From assembly GCF_904849725.1 (NCBI RefSeq), contig NC_058524.1, positions 554,035,763 through 554,099,762 on the forward strand: a stretch of 64,000 bases of DNA, read 5' to 3'. The first letter of the stretch is position 1. Each line of letters begins with the position of its first letter. The stretch comes from Hordeum vulgare subsp. vulgare. Taxonomy: Eukaryota > Streptophyta > Magnoliopsida > Poales > Poaceae. Of this stretch, positions 26,701 to 38,435 are shown piece after piece. The notes under the pieces are model-generated. The model was not told the DNA's origin, searched no databases, and saw nothing but the letters and a program-made list of their open reading frames with translations. A program made the position numbers and the translations under genes.

Positions 26701-27544
26701 GCTAGCAAAGCACACTACAAGGACTATGCTAATACACGACGCTATTTTTTTGTCGCTACATCGTCACGGTTTTTAGTTTACGACGATCTCACGACGAAAA
26801 ACCAAGCGTCGAAAACAGAGCGTCACAAATGAACAGCAGCGACGTTTTAATCAAAATCATCGTAACTTTTACGACGATTCCTGGATCGTCGTAACCTTTA
26901 CTACGATCCTAAATCGTCGTTGGCAATCTAATCCAATCCTACGTGGCAGTCCTACGTGGCAAAATTACAACGAAATCAAAACATCATAATTGAAATCAGC
27001 CCAACCCATTTCAATTGATCACATGGGCTGGTTTTATTTTTTGGGCTTTTTTCTTATTGGGCTTCTTTTTGGGCCTAAGCCTATTTACACCCACTTCTAG
27101 TTTTTTTTCGAATTGTTTTGTATCATTATAATTTGGGCCCTGGCCTTTTAGTGCCCAAATACATTTGATCCAGTTTCAGTTTTGGCCTTTTTTCATTTTT
27201 GAATTCAACAACTTTTTGTTCCAAAACTTGGTTTTATTTTTATTTATTAGGCCTTTTCAACCCAGTTATTTGTCCAATATTAAATCCAACACTATTTCAT
27301 ATTCAAATCAAGAAAACTCCAAGTCGAATTAAAATCATCCATCATATAACATCACATAATACATCTCCTAGGTTTACATAACACAATAACTCATCTCATG
27401 GGTACATTTTCTTACACAAAAATATAGCAAAAACGGACAAAATAAAGAAAATACATTACCTCCACCTTGCCATTCACTCGTGTCGCGCCAGCGTACTTCT
27501 CGTGAAAACAGATTCGTAGCAATGGACTTCAGCATGATTAATAG

Positions 27545-29001
27545 TGTTGGGGCATAGTTTATGCCTAAGTAATTTTGGTGATTGATGACAATACCGTAAA
27601 GGACTAACCGTGTGTGTTAAGGTTTCAGATAACACACGTCAACGACACAAGACGACTCGTCTCCTCATTCATGGAACGGAAGCACGGCGCTCTCTACGAT
27701 TCTCTTTATTTGAGTCATAGGAAAGCCGTACAATTGAGAGGGGATCCGTACTGGAAAGGTTTGGGTGGAATCTATCTTTGCACACGCACACTTCACATAT
27801 TCTCCCTTACCTTCATCTTTGGAGCGGCCCCCGCCACTGTGTTTCTTTCCTCCTTGCAAAATGGTCCCAACGGTAGTACCGCTGGCCCTAGTGGTAGTAC
27901 CGCTGCAGCCAGCGGTAGTACCGCCCCTGGTCAGCGGTAGTACCGCTCCAGGAGCTTAGTACCGCTTGCCTAGCGGTTGTTCGTGGACGGACCTTTTTGC
28001 GAAGACTTTCTTGGCGGTAGTAGTGCTTTTGCACTACCAGGGGCCCAGCGGTAGTACCGCTGGGGCCAGCGGTAGTACCGCTGCATCCAGCGATAGTACC
28101 GCTTGGCGGCGGTAGTACCGCCCCTGGTCAGCGGTAGTACCGCCCCTGGTCAGCGGTAGTACCGCTGGAGTGCCAGCGGTAGTACCCCTGCAGTCAGCGG
28201 TAGTACCGCTGGAGCTCGGGCAGAGAGTGGGAAAACGGTCTGATTTCCCCCCCCCCCACTATATAAAGGGTTCTTATAGCTATGGAACCCTATCTCTTAC
28301 CTCTCTAAGCTCCATTGTTGCGCCCCAAGCTCAAAAGTGCCCGATCTCTCTCCCTAGCCAATCAAACTTGTTGATTCTTTAGGGATTGGTTGAGAAGGCC
28401 TAGATCCACACTTCCACCAAGAGAAAAGTTGATTCCCCCACCAATCCCTTGCGGATCTTGTTACTCTTAGGTGTTTGAGCATCCTAGACGGTTGAGGTCA
28501 CCTCGAAGCCATATTCCATTGTGGTGAAGTTTCGTGGTCTAGTTAGGAGCCTCCAAGCTTTGTGTGGAGTTGCCCCAACCTTGTTTGTAAAGGTCCGGTT
28601 GCCGCCTTCAAGGACACCTATAGTGGAATCACGGTACCTTGCCTCGTGTGAGGGCGTGAGGAGAATACGGTGGCCTTAGTGGCTTTTTGGGGAGCATTGT
28701 GCGTCCACACTGCTCCAACGGAGACGTACTTCCTGTCAAAGGGAAGGAACTTCGGTAACACATCCTCGTCTCCATCGGTTCCACTTGTGGTTATCCCTAT
28801 CCTTTACTTTGTATTTGCTTATGCTTGTGACTATATCTTAATTGTCTTAATAGCTCTCGTTGTTAGCTTCTTTAGGGTTCACCTCATTGTCGTATTATTT
28901 GTGAACCCGTATGTTGTTTACCTTAACTTGCTAAGGTTAATTAAAAAGTGGTTGTTGTCTATTCACCCCCCCCCCTCTAGCCAACCATATCGATCCTTTC
29001 A
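27545..29001 (+). mobile_element. Solo LTR, 1457 bp, nested in the CACTA
   Basis: It starts TGTTGGGGCATAG and ends CGATCCTTTCA, flanked by perfect AATAG duplications at 27540-27544 and 29002-29006. There is one LTR only and no interior. A C-tract (28965-28978) stands before the end. The parent superfamily (copia or gypsy) cannot be settled from the LTR alone. Its middle carries an array of palindromic repeats (27875-28215). A 124-codon frame at 28670-29044 crosses the LTR border and is not a gene. Confidence 0.88.
27875..28215 (+). repeat. Array of palindromic GGTAGTACC repeats
   Basis: About fourteen copies of AGCGGTAGTACCGC(T) or close variants are spaced by 16-25 bases. Each unit is itself a near-perfect palindrome around a central G. 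It is interrupted near 27965-28045 by degenerate copies, one of which has become TAGTGCTTTTGCACTA, another hairpin. Located in the solo LTR. Confidence 0.85.
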
Positions 29002-29879
29002 AATAGTGTGGAGGAAACAATTCAACCAGGAAGGTAGAATTTGATTATTCAGATTCAACTTGGTAGACATTTCTTGCAACATAACTAACTAGACAAGTAT
29101 GATGAATTTAAGGTGAGAAGGAACTGCCCCAATTTACTGGTTACACTATCCATTTACAAGTGCAGTAGGAGTAGAGAAGGTGTAATAGAGCAGCAACTAT
29201 CTATCTATTTTCTAGAAGCAATACCAGCCAATGGCATAGCTCACACTGAAACAGATTTAGTGCATGATGTACTATGTAACAACATCTAATAAGCAAAATA
29301 TATGCACATCATGTCACACCCAAGCCCCAGTCCCCAACACCCCTGGTTTCTGCGCACTTGATGATGCAAACAAAATTTTGGGTTCTATCTGAATTCCCAC
29401 CTGCAATCTACTAATCAGAATGTTGAACAATAACATTTTGTTAGAAGAGTTTCGAAAAACAATAACACAGGATCACTCCGTGAGCAATCTATTGATCAGA
29501 ATGTCGCACAATAATATCTACGACAGTAGACAACTACCCCCTGCAAAATTAAACAAAATGCATAGCTAGATAAACTGCCTCAGCACGCCGAACACATAAA
29601 CACACCAGAGATCGGCCACACAACCACAATGCTTTTAGAACAGATATCACTCAGAGAACTAAACCAACATTGAATCTGCGATACAATGTGACTTCACAGT
29701 AAATTACCAGCACAAAACTAGCATGACTGTAAATCTGTAGGGCGAGCTTGTACCACAAACTGGAACTCAGATAAAGTGGAATCGCGGTATACATGTAGAA
29801 TGCAGAGTACAACAGCAGTACAGTGTTGTTGTAGTACACTGACCTCAATGATCCAGTTGACCATGACAGAACGCTGCTC

Positions 29880-30050
29880 CATGACGTGACGGCCACAGTT
29901 GCCTGCCATGGAGGCATACACCTCTGTGTAGTGGACGCCACCACACCCCGCCGCAGGAAGAGGGATGGGGACCTGGTGAGGTAGCTGTCGACGGTGAGGG
30001 TGCCGCGCTCGACCCCTCAGGCGCGCTCTAGGTCCTCAATCTGCCTGCCC
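29880..30050 (-). pseudogene. Possible captured exon, gene not recognised
   Basis: This GC-rich island lies in AT-rich CACTA interior. On the minus strand an AG acceptor-like site near 30036 is followed by a frame reading ATTGAGGACCTAGAGCGC and then GTGGAGCGC-like codons, with one TGA and no obvious continuation. Base composition and an apparent splice acceptor suggest a captured gene piece. I cannot name the gene. Confidence 0.25.
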
Positions 30051-31727
30051 TAACCAATCAAACACCAGCCAACCCCAACAGAAAACATAGATAATAAGAG
30101 CCCATCTAGCTAAGAGGGCAGTCCTGATCAGTGTGTTTGGTCTAGCAACAACATCAGCTGAGCCAGAGTAGAACCAGCAGCTCAAGATAGCAATGACAAG
30201 CAGTAAATTTGTGTATGAGAAGCATAATAGGGATCCCTAGGTCGCTGAGCTACATGAGATCGAGCTATGGGTGAAAAGGAATTACTAATTTCCTTTTTTG
30301 AAGCTAACATACATCCCATGTATACAAGGTATCAAAACAAGGAAAGAGATTATTATTATAAAAAAAGAGTAAAAAAAAGCAGCTTTACTAGAAGAGCTCA
30401 TAAACAGAAGAATAATCCAACCCGTAGACATCACTATCAAGGTAGAAAAGTCTTATGATGTCCATGACATGATGCTTGATCTAATATATTCATTGCGTAG
30501 AGAAGCACCCATGGCAATGTTCAATCTACAAGAATATCGATGGTAGCAGCCAAACAACAAGATATTCTTAATTTACTCCACAACAATTGTGATTCCCATC
30601 CCATGCCCAAGTACCTATGCATGTGAAGATTTTGAATCAGATTAGTTGGCAGACAAGTCAACACGAGTATACTATTTATTCATAAAGAGAAGGTAACAAT
30701 GAATAATCAACTAGTTATCAAGGCAAAAAAAAGGACCCTTGGGAACAAAAACATCTTATGGCAAGCAATGTAAATCTAGGGTGAATCACAAACAATTTGC
30801 AGCCAAGATGGTAACAGCTAAATAACAATATTCTCGAAACAGGCTCTCGTTCCACTTTATATATAAAACAACAACACCATAGTTACAAAACCGAACAATA
30901 CAATGTGGAGAGGTAGTCCACTGAAACAGCAGATCCCAAGAGAATAATATCATTTTCATTTCTTCTGCACTAGCATCTGTTTTAGGTCCACAAACAGTTG
31001 TGATTTTCATCCCACACTGACCTATGGATATGATAAAGTTTTTGCACCGTTTGGCAAACAAATTAAGATGCATTTTATGTATGTTTATTACAAAGAGAGG
31101 TCAGTACTGAAGCATGTGCTGGTTATCTGGCAACAAAAGGCCTCACTAGAGCATATCCTAGGAGCAAATCTAACATGGATAACAGAGCATTTGCACTGAG
31201 GGATTAAAATGCGCATACTGGTCGGCCGGTACTTGAAAGTATAAACTAGATTAAACGACCTAGCACGGAAGAAAATATAAGTGTATGAACGGCAATATGC
31301 ACTTAAGATCTACACGCACCAGTCACGGGACGAGCCCGGCCGGGCGGCTGGGTCGCGCGCTAATATGGAGTTCTCTGCAGTCTTTGTAGCTTTGACTATG
31401 ATTTACTGGATTTTACTGTGGACTTAAAAGATCAAATGAACTGTCAAAAAACTTGTTCACACTATGCTGATGTGGCTGTTGTATTTGCATCAAGTATGAT
31501 GAACCGACTGATGGGAATTTCAGCACTCCTGTATTCAACTCTGAAGCTAAATGAGAAGAAATGGCTACATGGAGTACGGAAATATGATATGCTCGAATGC
31601 AACAAGATAATTAGATGAAAATACACTTGCGGAACTGATAATACATAGGGCTATTTTGTTCTGGTCTGCCTATCATTGCTACTACCATTTAGTACGAGCC
31701 ATGAGCCAGTAGAATGGAGAACGATAC

Positions 31728-31785
31728 CATGCAGTTGATGGTGATGAAGGGTTCGTTGACGGCGACGAGCTCCACAAATTATCCT
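31728..31785 (-). pseudogene. Captured exon of glyceraldehyde-3-phosphate dehydrogenase
   Basis: The minus strand reads VELVAVNEPFITINCM from 31775 to 31728. Plant cytosolic GAPDH has a short exon with VELVAVNDPFIT and then TDYM, so the match is near complete over 16 residues. A CAG acceptor-like site lies just upstream (near 31790) and GTATCG follows the ATG, so both exon borders appear preserved. There is one extra pair of bases near the exon start. No other GAPDH exon is visible nearby. It cannot encode enzyme; it is a single transduplicated exon inside the CACTA. Confidence 0.6.
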
Positions 31786-32598
31786 GAAGCAAAATGCATT
31801 AGTAAAAGCAGTCACAAGATCGCTGTGACTGCTAGAAAACTGCACGTAGTATTTCTCATTCTATTTGTAAATAATTGATCAGATATTGTTTACATGAGAG
31901 GCTGTAAACTTAATGTCCATACTAATTATCTTGTAGTGTTAGCTGAAGGCAATACAATATTTTTTATTTTATACAACTATCTTGTTTGGATAATCTTAAT
32001 TATAAGGCGAGTGTACATAATAGTTTATTCAATGATAATTGTGGGGTTTTAGCCGATAATCACTCACATTTTTATTTTCGATATTAATGTCAACATCATA
32101 TTATGTAAAATCATTGTCTTCTAAATTAATATTATTTTATTTATTCCTTCACAACAACTACTGGGGAGTCGCAAAATACTAAATTTTTAATCCCAGTAAC
32201 ATCTGTCCATACACATTATCTAATGAATATATTATCAGTGGCCCAGTTGCAACAATGCAGAGGAAATTTTGGTGGTCATTTACAAATTTTAAGAAAGGAT
32301 CCTAGCAAAATTTCATACAAGTATACAACAACACTAGCTACGTAAATAAAGATCTGAGGCATACCTTATCTTCTTTGTAACTTTCATCACGGCATCACAG
32401 TGCATCGACATGTCAGCGTGGTTGCTTCAGAGGCAGCAACATGGCTATCTCTCCAGTGCTCCGGCCATCCTCCGAGGCTTCTCTGACTCGGGGCGCCGCC
32501 ACCCACACACATGAGATGGATATGTCAGGAGCGATCTTTTCTCAGGATCCACTTGCCTTGCTGTATACACAAAAATCAGGAGCGATCTTTTCTCATAA

Positions 32599-33110
32599 CT
32601 ACTCGCATGCGGCCTGGGCGACGTTCCTGGCCATGGCGCACATCAGGGCAATGCGTCGGCCTTGGCGACGTTCCTGACCATGGCGCACATCAGCGCGATG
32701 CCGTCCTCGGCGGCGGCGACGGTGTTGGCGAGGGGCGCGTTGACGACGAGATAGCCGTTGTCGATCTGATCCCGAACCCGACCCGGCCGACGATGCGGAG
32801 ACGGCCGCCGGAGGCCTCGAAGACGTCGCGGCCAACATTGGTAGAGCGAGATCTTGGCCCGGAGCCCCTCGGGGGATAGGTCGTAGGAGCAGTCGATGTT
32901 GGCGAATTCCCAGAGCAACGCCAGCCCCGCGGCGCCCAACTTCTCGGCCACGAGCACCGTGGTCTTGCCCTCGACGGCCACCGCATCGGAAGCGGGCGGG
33001 GACGCGGTCGACGCGGCGGCGGCGGCGACGACGACGAGCTCGACATCGGGGCACTGGAGCCACAAGCCTATGGGGAAATCTGGAGCTGCGACGGACGGAG
33101 GAGGGCCGAG
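32599..33110 (-). pseudogene. Captured first-exon fragment of chloroplast D-3-phosphoglycerate dehydrogenase
   Basis: Minus-strand frames read, in order, an Ala/Ser-rich transit-peptide-like leader, then KTTVLVAEKLGAAGLALL, FANIDCSYDLSPEGLRAKIS, VGRDVFEASGGRLRIVG and LVVNAPLANTVAAAEDGIAL. These match the N-terminal part of plant phosphoglycerate dehydrogenase, the first enzyme of the phosphorylated serine pathway in plastids. The blocks lie in different frames, so at least two frameshifts break it. The 3' end carries a short tandem duplication of the segment encoding ALMCAMxRNVA (32620-32700). The NAD-binding fold and the rest of the enzyme are missing. It is a transduplicated pseudogene in the CACTA element. 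Confidence 0.85.
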
Positions 33111-34246
33111 ATGAAATCAAGGATGGCAGGGGCTTTCCCCTCGTGGATGGGGTGGCGGCGTGGGGTGGACTCGGAGTGAGGGTGTGGATGAATTTAGGGT
33201 TAGATGGGGTTAAATACCCCCCCCTCCCCCCGGTTAGGTGGGCTGGCTGGGGCCGGCCCAGTTTGGGTCAAGGGGGTTTCTTTCCCCTTTTTATTATTTG
33301 TTTCTGTTTTATTGCATTATTTAACAACTTTAGTTTTATTTTATTTTAACGCAATAAAACACTTTAAGATTAATAATCCTAAAGGACAATTCTCCTAGGT
33401 AATATCCGACACACCCGAACATTTTTTTTTTGAAATTTGAAAACTTTTATCGTTTGATTTTATTTTTAAATTCAAATTCGAATCGTTTGAACTAAGCGGG
33501 ATCAACAATAGAAATCACGGTGACGTAGCAACATTTCCGTCGATTCAGCAGGAAACAGGTCAAATTTAAACTGCATCTCCCTTATAGTTTGCTCATGATT
33601 TTTTCCAAAAATAATTTTTAGATAGATAAATATCTATTTAATCATAGAATCATCAAATTTTTTTCAATATTCAACCACCAGCTAGGAACGGTCATGCCCA
33701 CCGTTTTGACCGCATTTTGAAACGGGCATGAAAAATTCAAAACAAATCAAAAACTTGGAAAACCTTTGCATTATGTCCTAGGATCCGATGGGGGTCGAGG
33801 TGCCAACCGTGGGGAATGTTGACATCGTGCCACGGCAGTAGCACACGATACTGCCAATGATACGACACGTAGTGTATCAGGATGTAGAGTCGGTCCAGTA
33901 GCTGGTGAGCCCTCCCTACCCACGGCACCAATGCGAAGCACCGTGTCGAACTTACATTTGACCTTGCCCTTGTTGTAGAAGAACCACATGATATACACGT
34001 GTGCTAGTTATGGTTATCTGTCGCTCACAAGGAGCAAGTGTGGTCATATGTGAACAGGAGTGGCAGGAGAAGTGGATGAGCCCCCCTCCGATGACATGCT
34101 TGCATTCAGAGAGACTTGAACTTCGGACGGGAAACACGCGATACCAAGATGGAAATTGAAGTGAAACAAGACGTGTGTGTCTCTTGTCCGTGTGACACAA
34201 ATTCATCATAAATATGGATCAGAAATGCATCTAGATGAACAGTGAG

Positions 34247-34432
34247 GAGCCATATTTTGGGTTTACGTTGGCGCCTTCTATTGGTGTTTTTGTTTATTTT
34301 GATTTGGATAAACACGCACAAACTTTTCATCACGTTGTAGAGCCATATTTTGGGTTTACGATGGCGCCTTCTATCGGTGTTTTTGTTTATTTTGATTTGG
34401 ATAAACAGGCGTAGACTTTTCATCGCGTTGTA
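34247..34432 (+). repeat. Tandem duplication, 93 bp unit
   Basis: Unit 1 is 34247-34339 and unit 2 is 34340-34432. Both start GAGCCATATTTTGGGTTTAC and end CGTTGTA, with a handful of substitutions. Located in the CACTA interior. Confidence 0.9.
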
Positions 34433-34459
34433 GTTGTCCTAATGAGCCAGCCAATATTC

Positions 34460-35490
34460 GTGCATTCCTCACTTGGTCCCCACTGGTTTGTTGTTTGCTT
34501 CGGTTTCTGATATTTTTGTCATTTTTGTTTTTCTTTTGGCTTTCTTCATAGCTTTTTCTCTTCGTTTCTCATTGGATTTTTGTGTTTCTTTCTTCCTTTT
34601 GCTTTTTTCCCTCCATTTTTCTTTGGTTTCTTTGCTTGCTTCTCCGTTTTCAATGATTTTTATTCTTTTGTTTTTTTATTTTAATTATTATTTCATCTTC
34701 TTTGTTTCTTACCTAGTTTTCAGCATGTCTTTTCATTTTTTTTTTGTTTCCATTCTTTTGCACTCGTTTTCATTGGTTTTCTCTGTTTATTTACTTCTTT
34801 GTCGATTATCATTGATTTTTTTCTTTCTTTTTTTGTATGGAGCATGAATATACACATTAAAAAAATCCAGTTCCATGAACAATTATTCATATACATATGA
34901 CTGATTATTCATATTCATATACACCAGGACTATTTTTTTATATAAAAAATTAGCATTTAACAAATATATGATTAACTTTTTATATATACACAATTATGTT
35001 TTTCCAAATATATGATTAACATTTTTGAAAACATATTTTTTGTCTACTTTTTTTCATACACATTGTGTTTTTTTTTATGTTGGAAAAAACATATACACTC
35101 TTAATATGATTATTAGTTTTTGCCACATATTTCTTCATGTCTATATAATGTTTATGCATCAGAAACATTTTATATAAACGTTTAATTTTTTTAAATATAT
35201 GTTTTTTTCATATATATGCCTTCGTATCTATTTTTTCTTAGAAAATATTATTTTTATATAAAGTTCGTTTATAGTATATATATTCAGAATATTTTGAAAT
35301 ACAAACAAAAAATAAAAAACACAATTTTGTATATATGTTTCAGAATATTCATATATATGTTTTGGTATCTTTTTTTCATAGACATTATACAATATTGTAT
35401 ATATGAAGTCCTTTTATAATAGATATATTCAGAATATTTTAAAATACAAACAGAAAGTAAATAAATAAATAATATATAGGAAAACAAAAT
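34460..35490. repeat. T-rich and AT-rich low-complexity tract
   Basis: 34480-34840 is almost purely T with C and G on the plus strand. 34850-35490 is AT-rich with TATATATG words and a diverged direct repeat of about 150 bp (sharing TATATTCAGAATATTTT at 35278 and 35424). No gene is supported. Confidence 0.7.
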
Positions 35491-37345
35491 AAAAATGGCG
35501 TTTAAAGCTTATCTGTGCTGGGCCGACACTATTGGGTGGCTACTCGAAGCGACACGTAGGTGCGTCCATGTAGAACAACCAAAAAGTGAAGGACGGGCCG
35601 CATCTATTATGTTCATCTTGGAGGTCTGCCCCTAGCTTGTGAGGACCGGAGGGCTAAAGGATGGAGTCGGGGAATGTGGGAGGAACCAAGGAAGGAGCAG
35701 CCAGCAGAAGCTCGTCGTCGGCCACCGTAATACTAGTATTCAACCACTGGTTAGGATTGTCATGTTAACATAGTTAGAACATGCTACGACATTTTTATAA
35801 TCGTCGTAAAAGTTATAACGATATCATCTTATGCGGTTACGACGTTTTTGACTCACATCGTCGTAATTTATATGTAGATTTGATCCCCTCAAACGGCTTA
35901 CGACAATCTCGGATGAAATCGTCATAGATTTATGACGAATTCATCAACGACATCTTGAAAAACATCATGTATGAGCATATTTCTTGTAGTGGCAGCAGCC
36001 GGCAGCAAGAGCAAGCAGCTACCTGCAACTACCAGCAGCAGCAAACGGCAAGCACCAGCACTCGCTCGCAGCATAGCAGGCAGCAACAGCAAATCGCGAC
36101 AGCAACGGCACAACGAGGCAGGCAGGCACAACGGCAAGGCCAGCGGTGCAGCAGAGCAGGAGGCCGGGCTTGAAGGTCTTGGCGAGCACGGGACCTGGAG
36201 GAGACCACGGCACATGGCTCCGGCGCGGGAGACGGTGGAGCATCTCCGCTCCATGGGGAACGACGACCTGCAGGCGGCAGGGGGCTGCTGCGGCGGCTCG
36301 GGACTCGTGACCGGGAGGCGCGGCGAGGGCAGGGGACCCGGGGAGGTGAGGCCATGGGGCCCTGGCGCGGGAGGAAGGAACACGCGGGGCGGCGCCTCTC
36401 GGCGAGGTTGGCGCTGCAGGCACACGAGGCGGCGCGACAGAGGACCTCGGGTCGAGGCCGACGGCGCGGGGGAACAAGCGGCCGGCTCGGGCACCTGCGG
36501 GGAAGCCTGGCAGCGGGGCGAGCACCGGCGGGGTGAGGGCGGCGCACGGGGTGGAGAGGGGAGGATGGAACGGGAGGAGGCTGCGCTTGGGAAGACGACG
36601 ACACAGCGGATCGAGGGGAAATAGGGGGATCGGGCTGGGGCGCTAGGGCAAGGGAGGGGAAGCTCGGTTGCGGCCCAAGTGGGCCTCCTCCTCTCTCTTT
36701 ATGTTTTTTATCCCTTTAAAAAAACAGAAAATCACACTCTAAAATAAAACGATTTTAACAAGATAAAAAAATGATTTTGGCTCCTTTAAAAAAAATACCC
36801 CAACTATAAAATAGGGTTGGGCTTTTTTTAAAACAAATAAAAAATGAAACCCTTTTAAGAATTAAAATAAAACTCTTTTAACAAAAGAATAAAATAAAAC
36901 TCTTTTCTTACAAAAGAATAAAACCAAACCCCTTTTGTTTAAAGAATAAAATAAAGGCTCTTTAAAGAAGAAAAGAAAAGAGTCTGTTTTAGAAAATAAA
37001 CAAACGGAAAAAAGGAAACCCAAGGGGTTGTCCCCACATTTAATAAAAGGACTTTTATTGAAAAGAAGAAGACGAACCCTTTTAACTACATGTTTAAAAC
37101 GGGAAACTTAAGCAAACCGCACAAACGAAAAAGTGGAGAGATGGGGAGTTTCTATCGCACTAAGACTCGGTGAGCACTCGAAGCACACACACTCAAAACA
37201 CCACACGCGACAGACGAAGCAAGATGCCATGCATGATGCGACGATGCAAACTAAATAAAGATGCAACGAATAAAACTAATCACACGATGGAAACGTAAAT
37301 AAAGGGGAATCTTCTGGGGCGTCGGCATCGGGCTGTCACAGTTGT

Positions 37346-38435
37346 CTTATTTGAATTTTGAAACATGCAAAAAGGCAATGTGCTACTGGTATATAACCAT
37401 GTACTATTCTGTAGTATAGTCCTATTTAAAGGTATACTGTTTAAGTGGTCTTTTTCTATTTTTTCCTTGTCAGTGCTTGAAACATGTGACTTATAAAAAA
37501 ACTGGCAAATTAATAGTCCATCGATAAAATCGATTAAACATACGATTGTTCAGTTAATCAATTATCTCCAGCCCACCGCGACGATAACGATAAGCGATAT
37601 CCGAAACAATGGTTTTTACTTAATTCTCTAGATGCATGTTAGATAACAGTCGATGGATGGTGTAATAATAGTAGCTGAAGACAGGAATCGGTCTACTTGC
37701 TTATGGACGTGATGTCTATATATGTGATCATTGTCGTGAATAAATAGTACATAACTATGCGCTTTTCTATCAATTGTCCAACAGTAAATTTTTTACCCAC
37801 CTTATGCTTTCTTCAATAGAGAAGCCTCTACCTAAAACTATGCCCCCGTGGTCTTCATAAATCATATCACAAAAAAACCAAAAATATCACGGCCTTTTAT
37901 TTACTGCTATTTGATTTTATATTTATAAATCATATCACAAAAAAACCAAAAATATCGCTTGTTCTCCTATTAGTTCAACAACTATGGTTCTCACTAAGGG
38001 AAATACTTATCTCTACTGTGTTGCATCTCCGCTCTACTTTGGGAAAATCCCAACGCAGTATAGAAGTAGGAGCGATCACCTGGGGGAGGGGAGAGGTTCC
38101 CCACCTGTATATATTTGTCAAAAAGTTGCCAAAGCTAGGAGTAACCCCTTAAGATTTCGCTCATCCAGTTTACATGGGAGTCTAAATCAATAATATAAAC
38201 AAGTTGACCTTATTTATGAGGGAAACATAGCCGAAAATTGTACATGTTGCAACGAAAAACTGAAGAAGTTGCCTCCATTTATGATAGAAGCTGGGTCAAA
38301 AATTGTACAAGCAGCGTCCGGATATGGCTCACCAAGCTTGTAGAAAGAAGAATCATCGCCATGAAAGACACTTGTAGATATGGGGTGTCGTCGAGGGATC
38401 AAAATACCAAAACTTTGCAAGCAGCCTAACGAACC
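37346..38435. other. Spacer right of the LARD, non-genic
   Basis: This is the continuation of the sequence left of 15669. It contains a direct repeat around ATCATATCACAAAAAAACCA (37862 and 37930, 68 bases apart) and otherwise AT-rich sequence. Small frames around 37984-38193 and 38214-38468 overlap on opposite strands and have no recognisable motif. Confidence 0.5.

Larger units (their letters stand above)
26713..35991. mobile_element. Non-autonomous CACTA transposon, 9.3 kb, carrying gene fragments
   Basis: The left end reads CACTACAAGGACTATGCT and the right end, reverse-complemented, CACTACAAGAAATATGCT. Inverted repeats of about 28 bp continue as (A/C)ATACA(C/T)GA. Subterminal regions on both sides are dense in ACGACGA and TCGTCGT words. 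The target duplication is GCA (26710-26712 and 35992-35994). The other LARD LTR shows the uninterrupted site, which proves the borders. No transposase frame is visible. The interior holds a solo LTR, a phosphoglycerate dehydrogenase fragment, one GAPDH exon and possibly more captured pieces (29880-30050, 31360-31620), so it resembles a Pack-CACTA. 34450-35490 is T- and AT-rich with no genes. Confidence 0.92.
15669..37340 (-). mobile_element. Complete LARD (large non-autonomous LTR retrotransposon, Sukkula-like)
   Basis: The element starts TGTCACGCCC and ends TCACA, flanked by perfect 5-base duplications GTTGT at 15664-15668 and 37341-37345. It has two LTRs of about 4.4-4.5 kb around a 3442-base interior with no gag or pol. 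LARDs of barley and relatives have LTRs of about 4.5 kb and interiors of about 3.5 kb with no coding capacity, which fits well. A primer-binding site like initiator tRNA-Met lies next to the right LTR on the minus strand, which sets the orientation. A 9.3 kb CACTA sits in the right LTR. The name Sukkula-like is from memory of the family and needs a search. Confidence 0.85.
23543..37340 (-). repeat. LARD 5' LTR, split by a CACTA element
   Basis: The pieces are 23543-26712 and 35992-37340, about 4.5 kb when joined after removing the CACTA and one copy of its GCA duplication. It begins TGTCACGCCC and ends GGCTGTCACA. Differences from the other LTR include an expanded AT dinucleotide tract (23663-23701) and about 50 extra bases near 36590-36640. 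Confidence 0.85.

Noticed and set aside
27875..28215. CRISPR-like array of short repeats
   Set aside because: The repeats are themselves palindromes with irregular 2-10 base spacers, inside a plant solo LTR. No cas genes and not a prokaryotic sequence.
32599..33120. A continuous 173-codon Arg-rich minus-strand frame
   Set aside because: The phosphoglycerate dehydrogenase similarity jumps between frames. This frame as a whole is mostly the wrong phase of the captured fragment.
34473..34847. A 124-codon frame with long Phe/Leu/Ser runs, looking like a membrane protein
   Set aside because: It is the direct reading of a T-rich tract. Hydrophobicity comes from TTT and TTC codons; no gene context.
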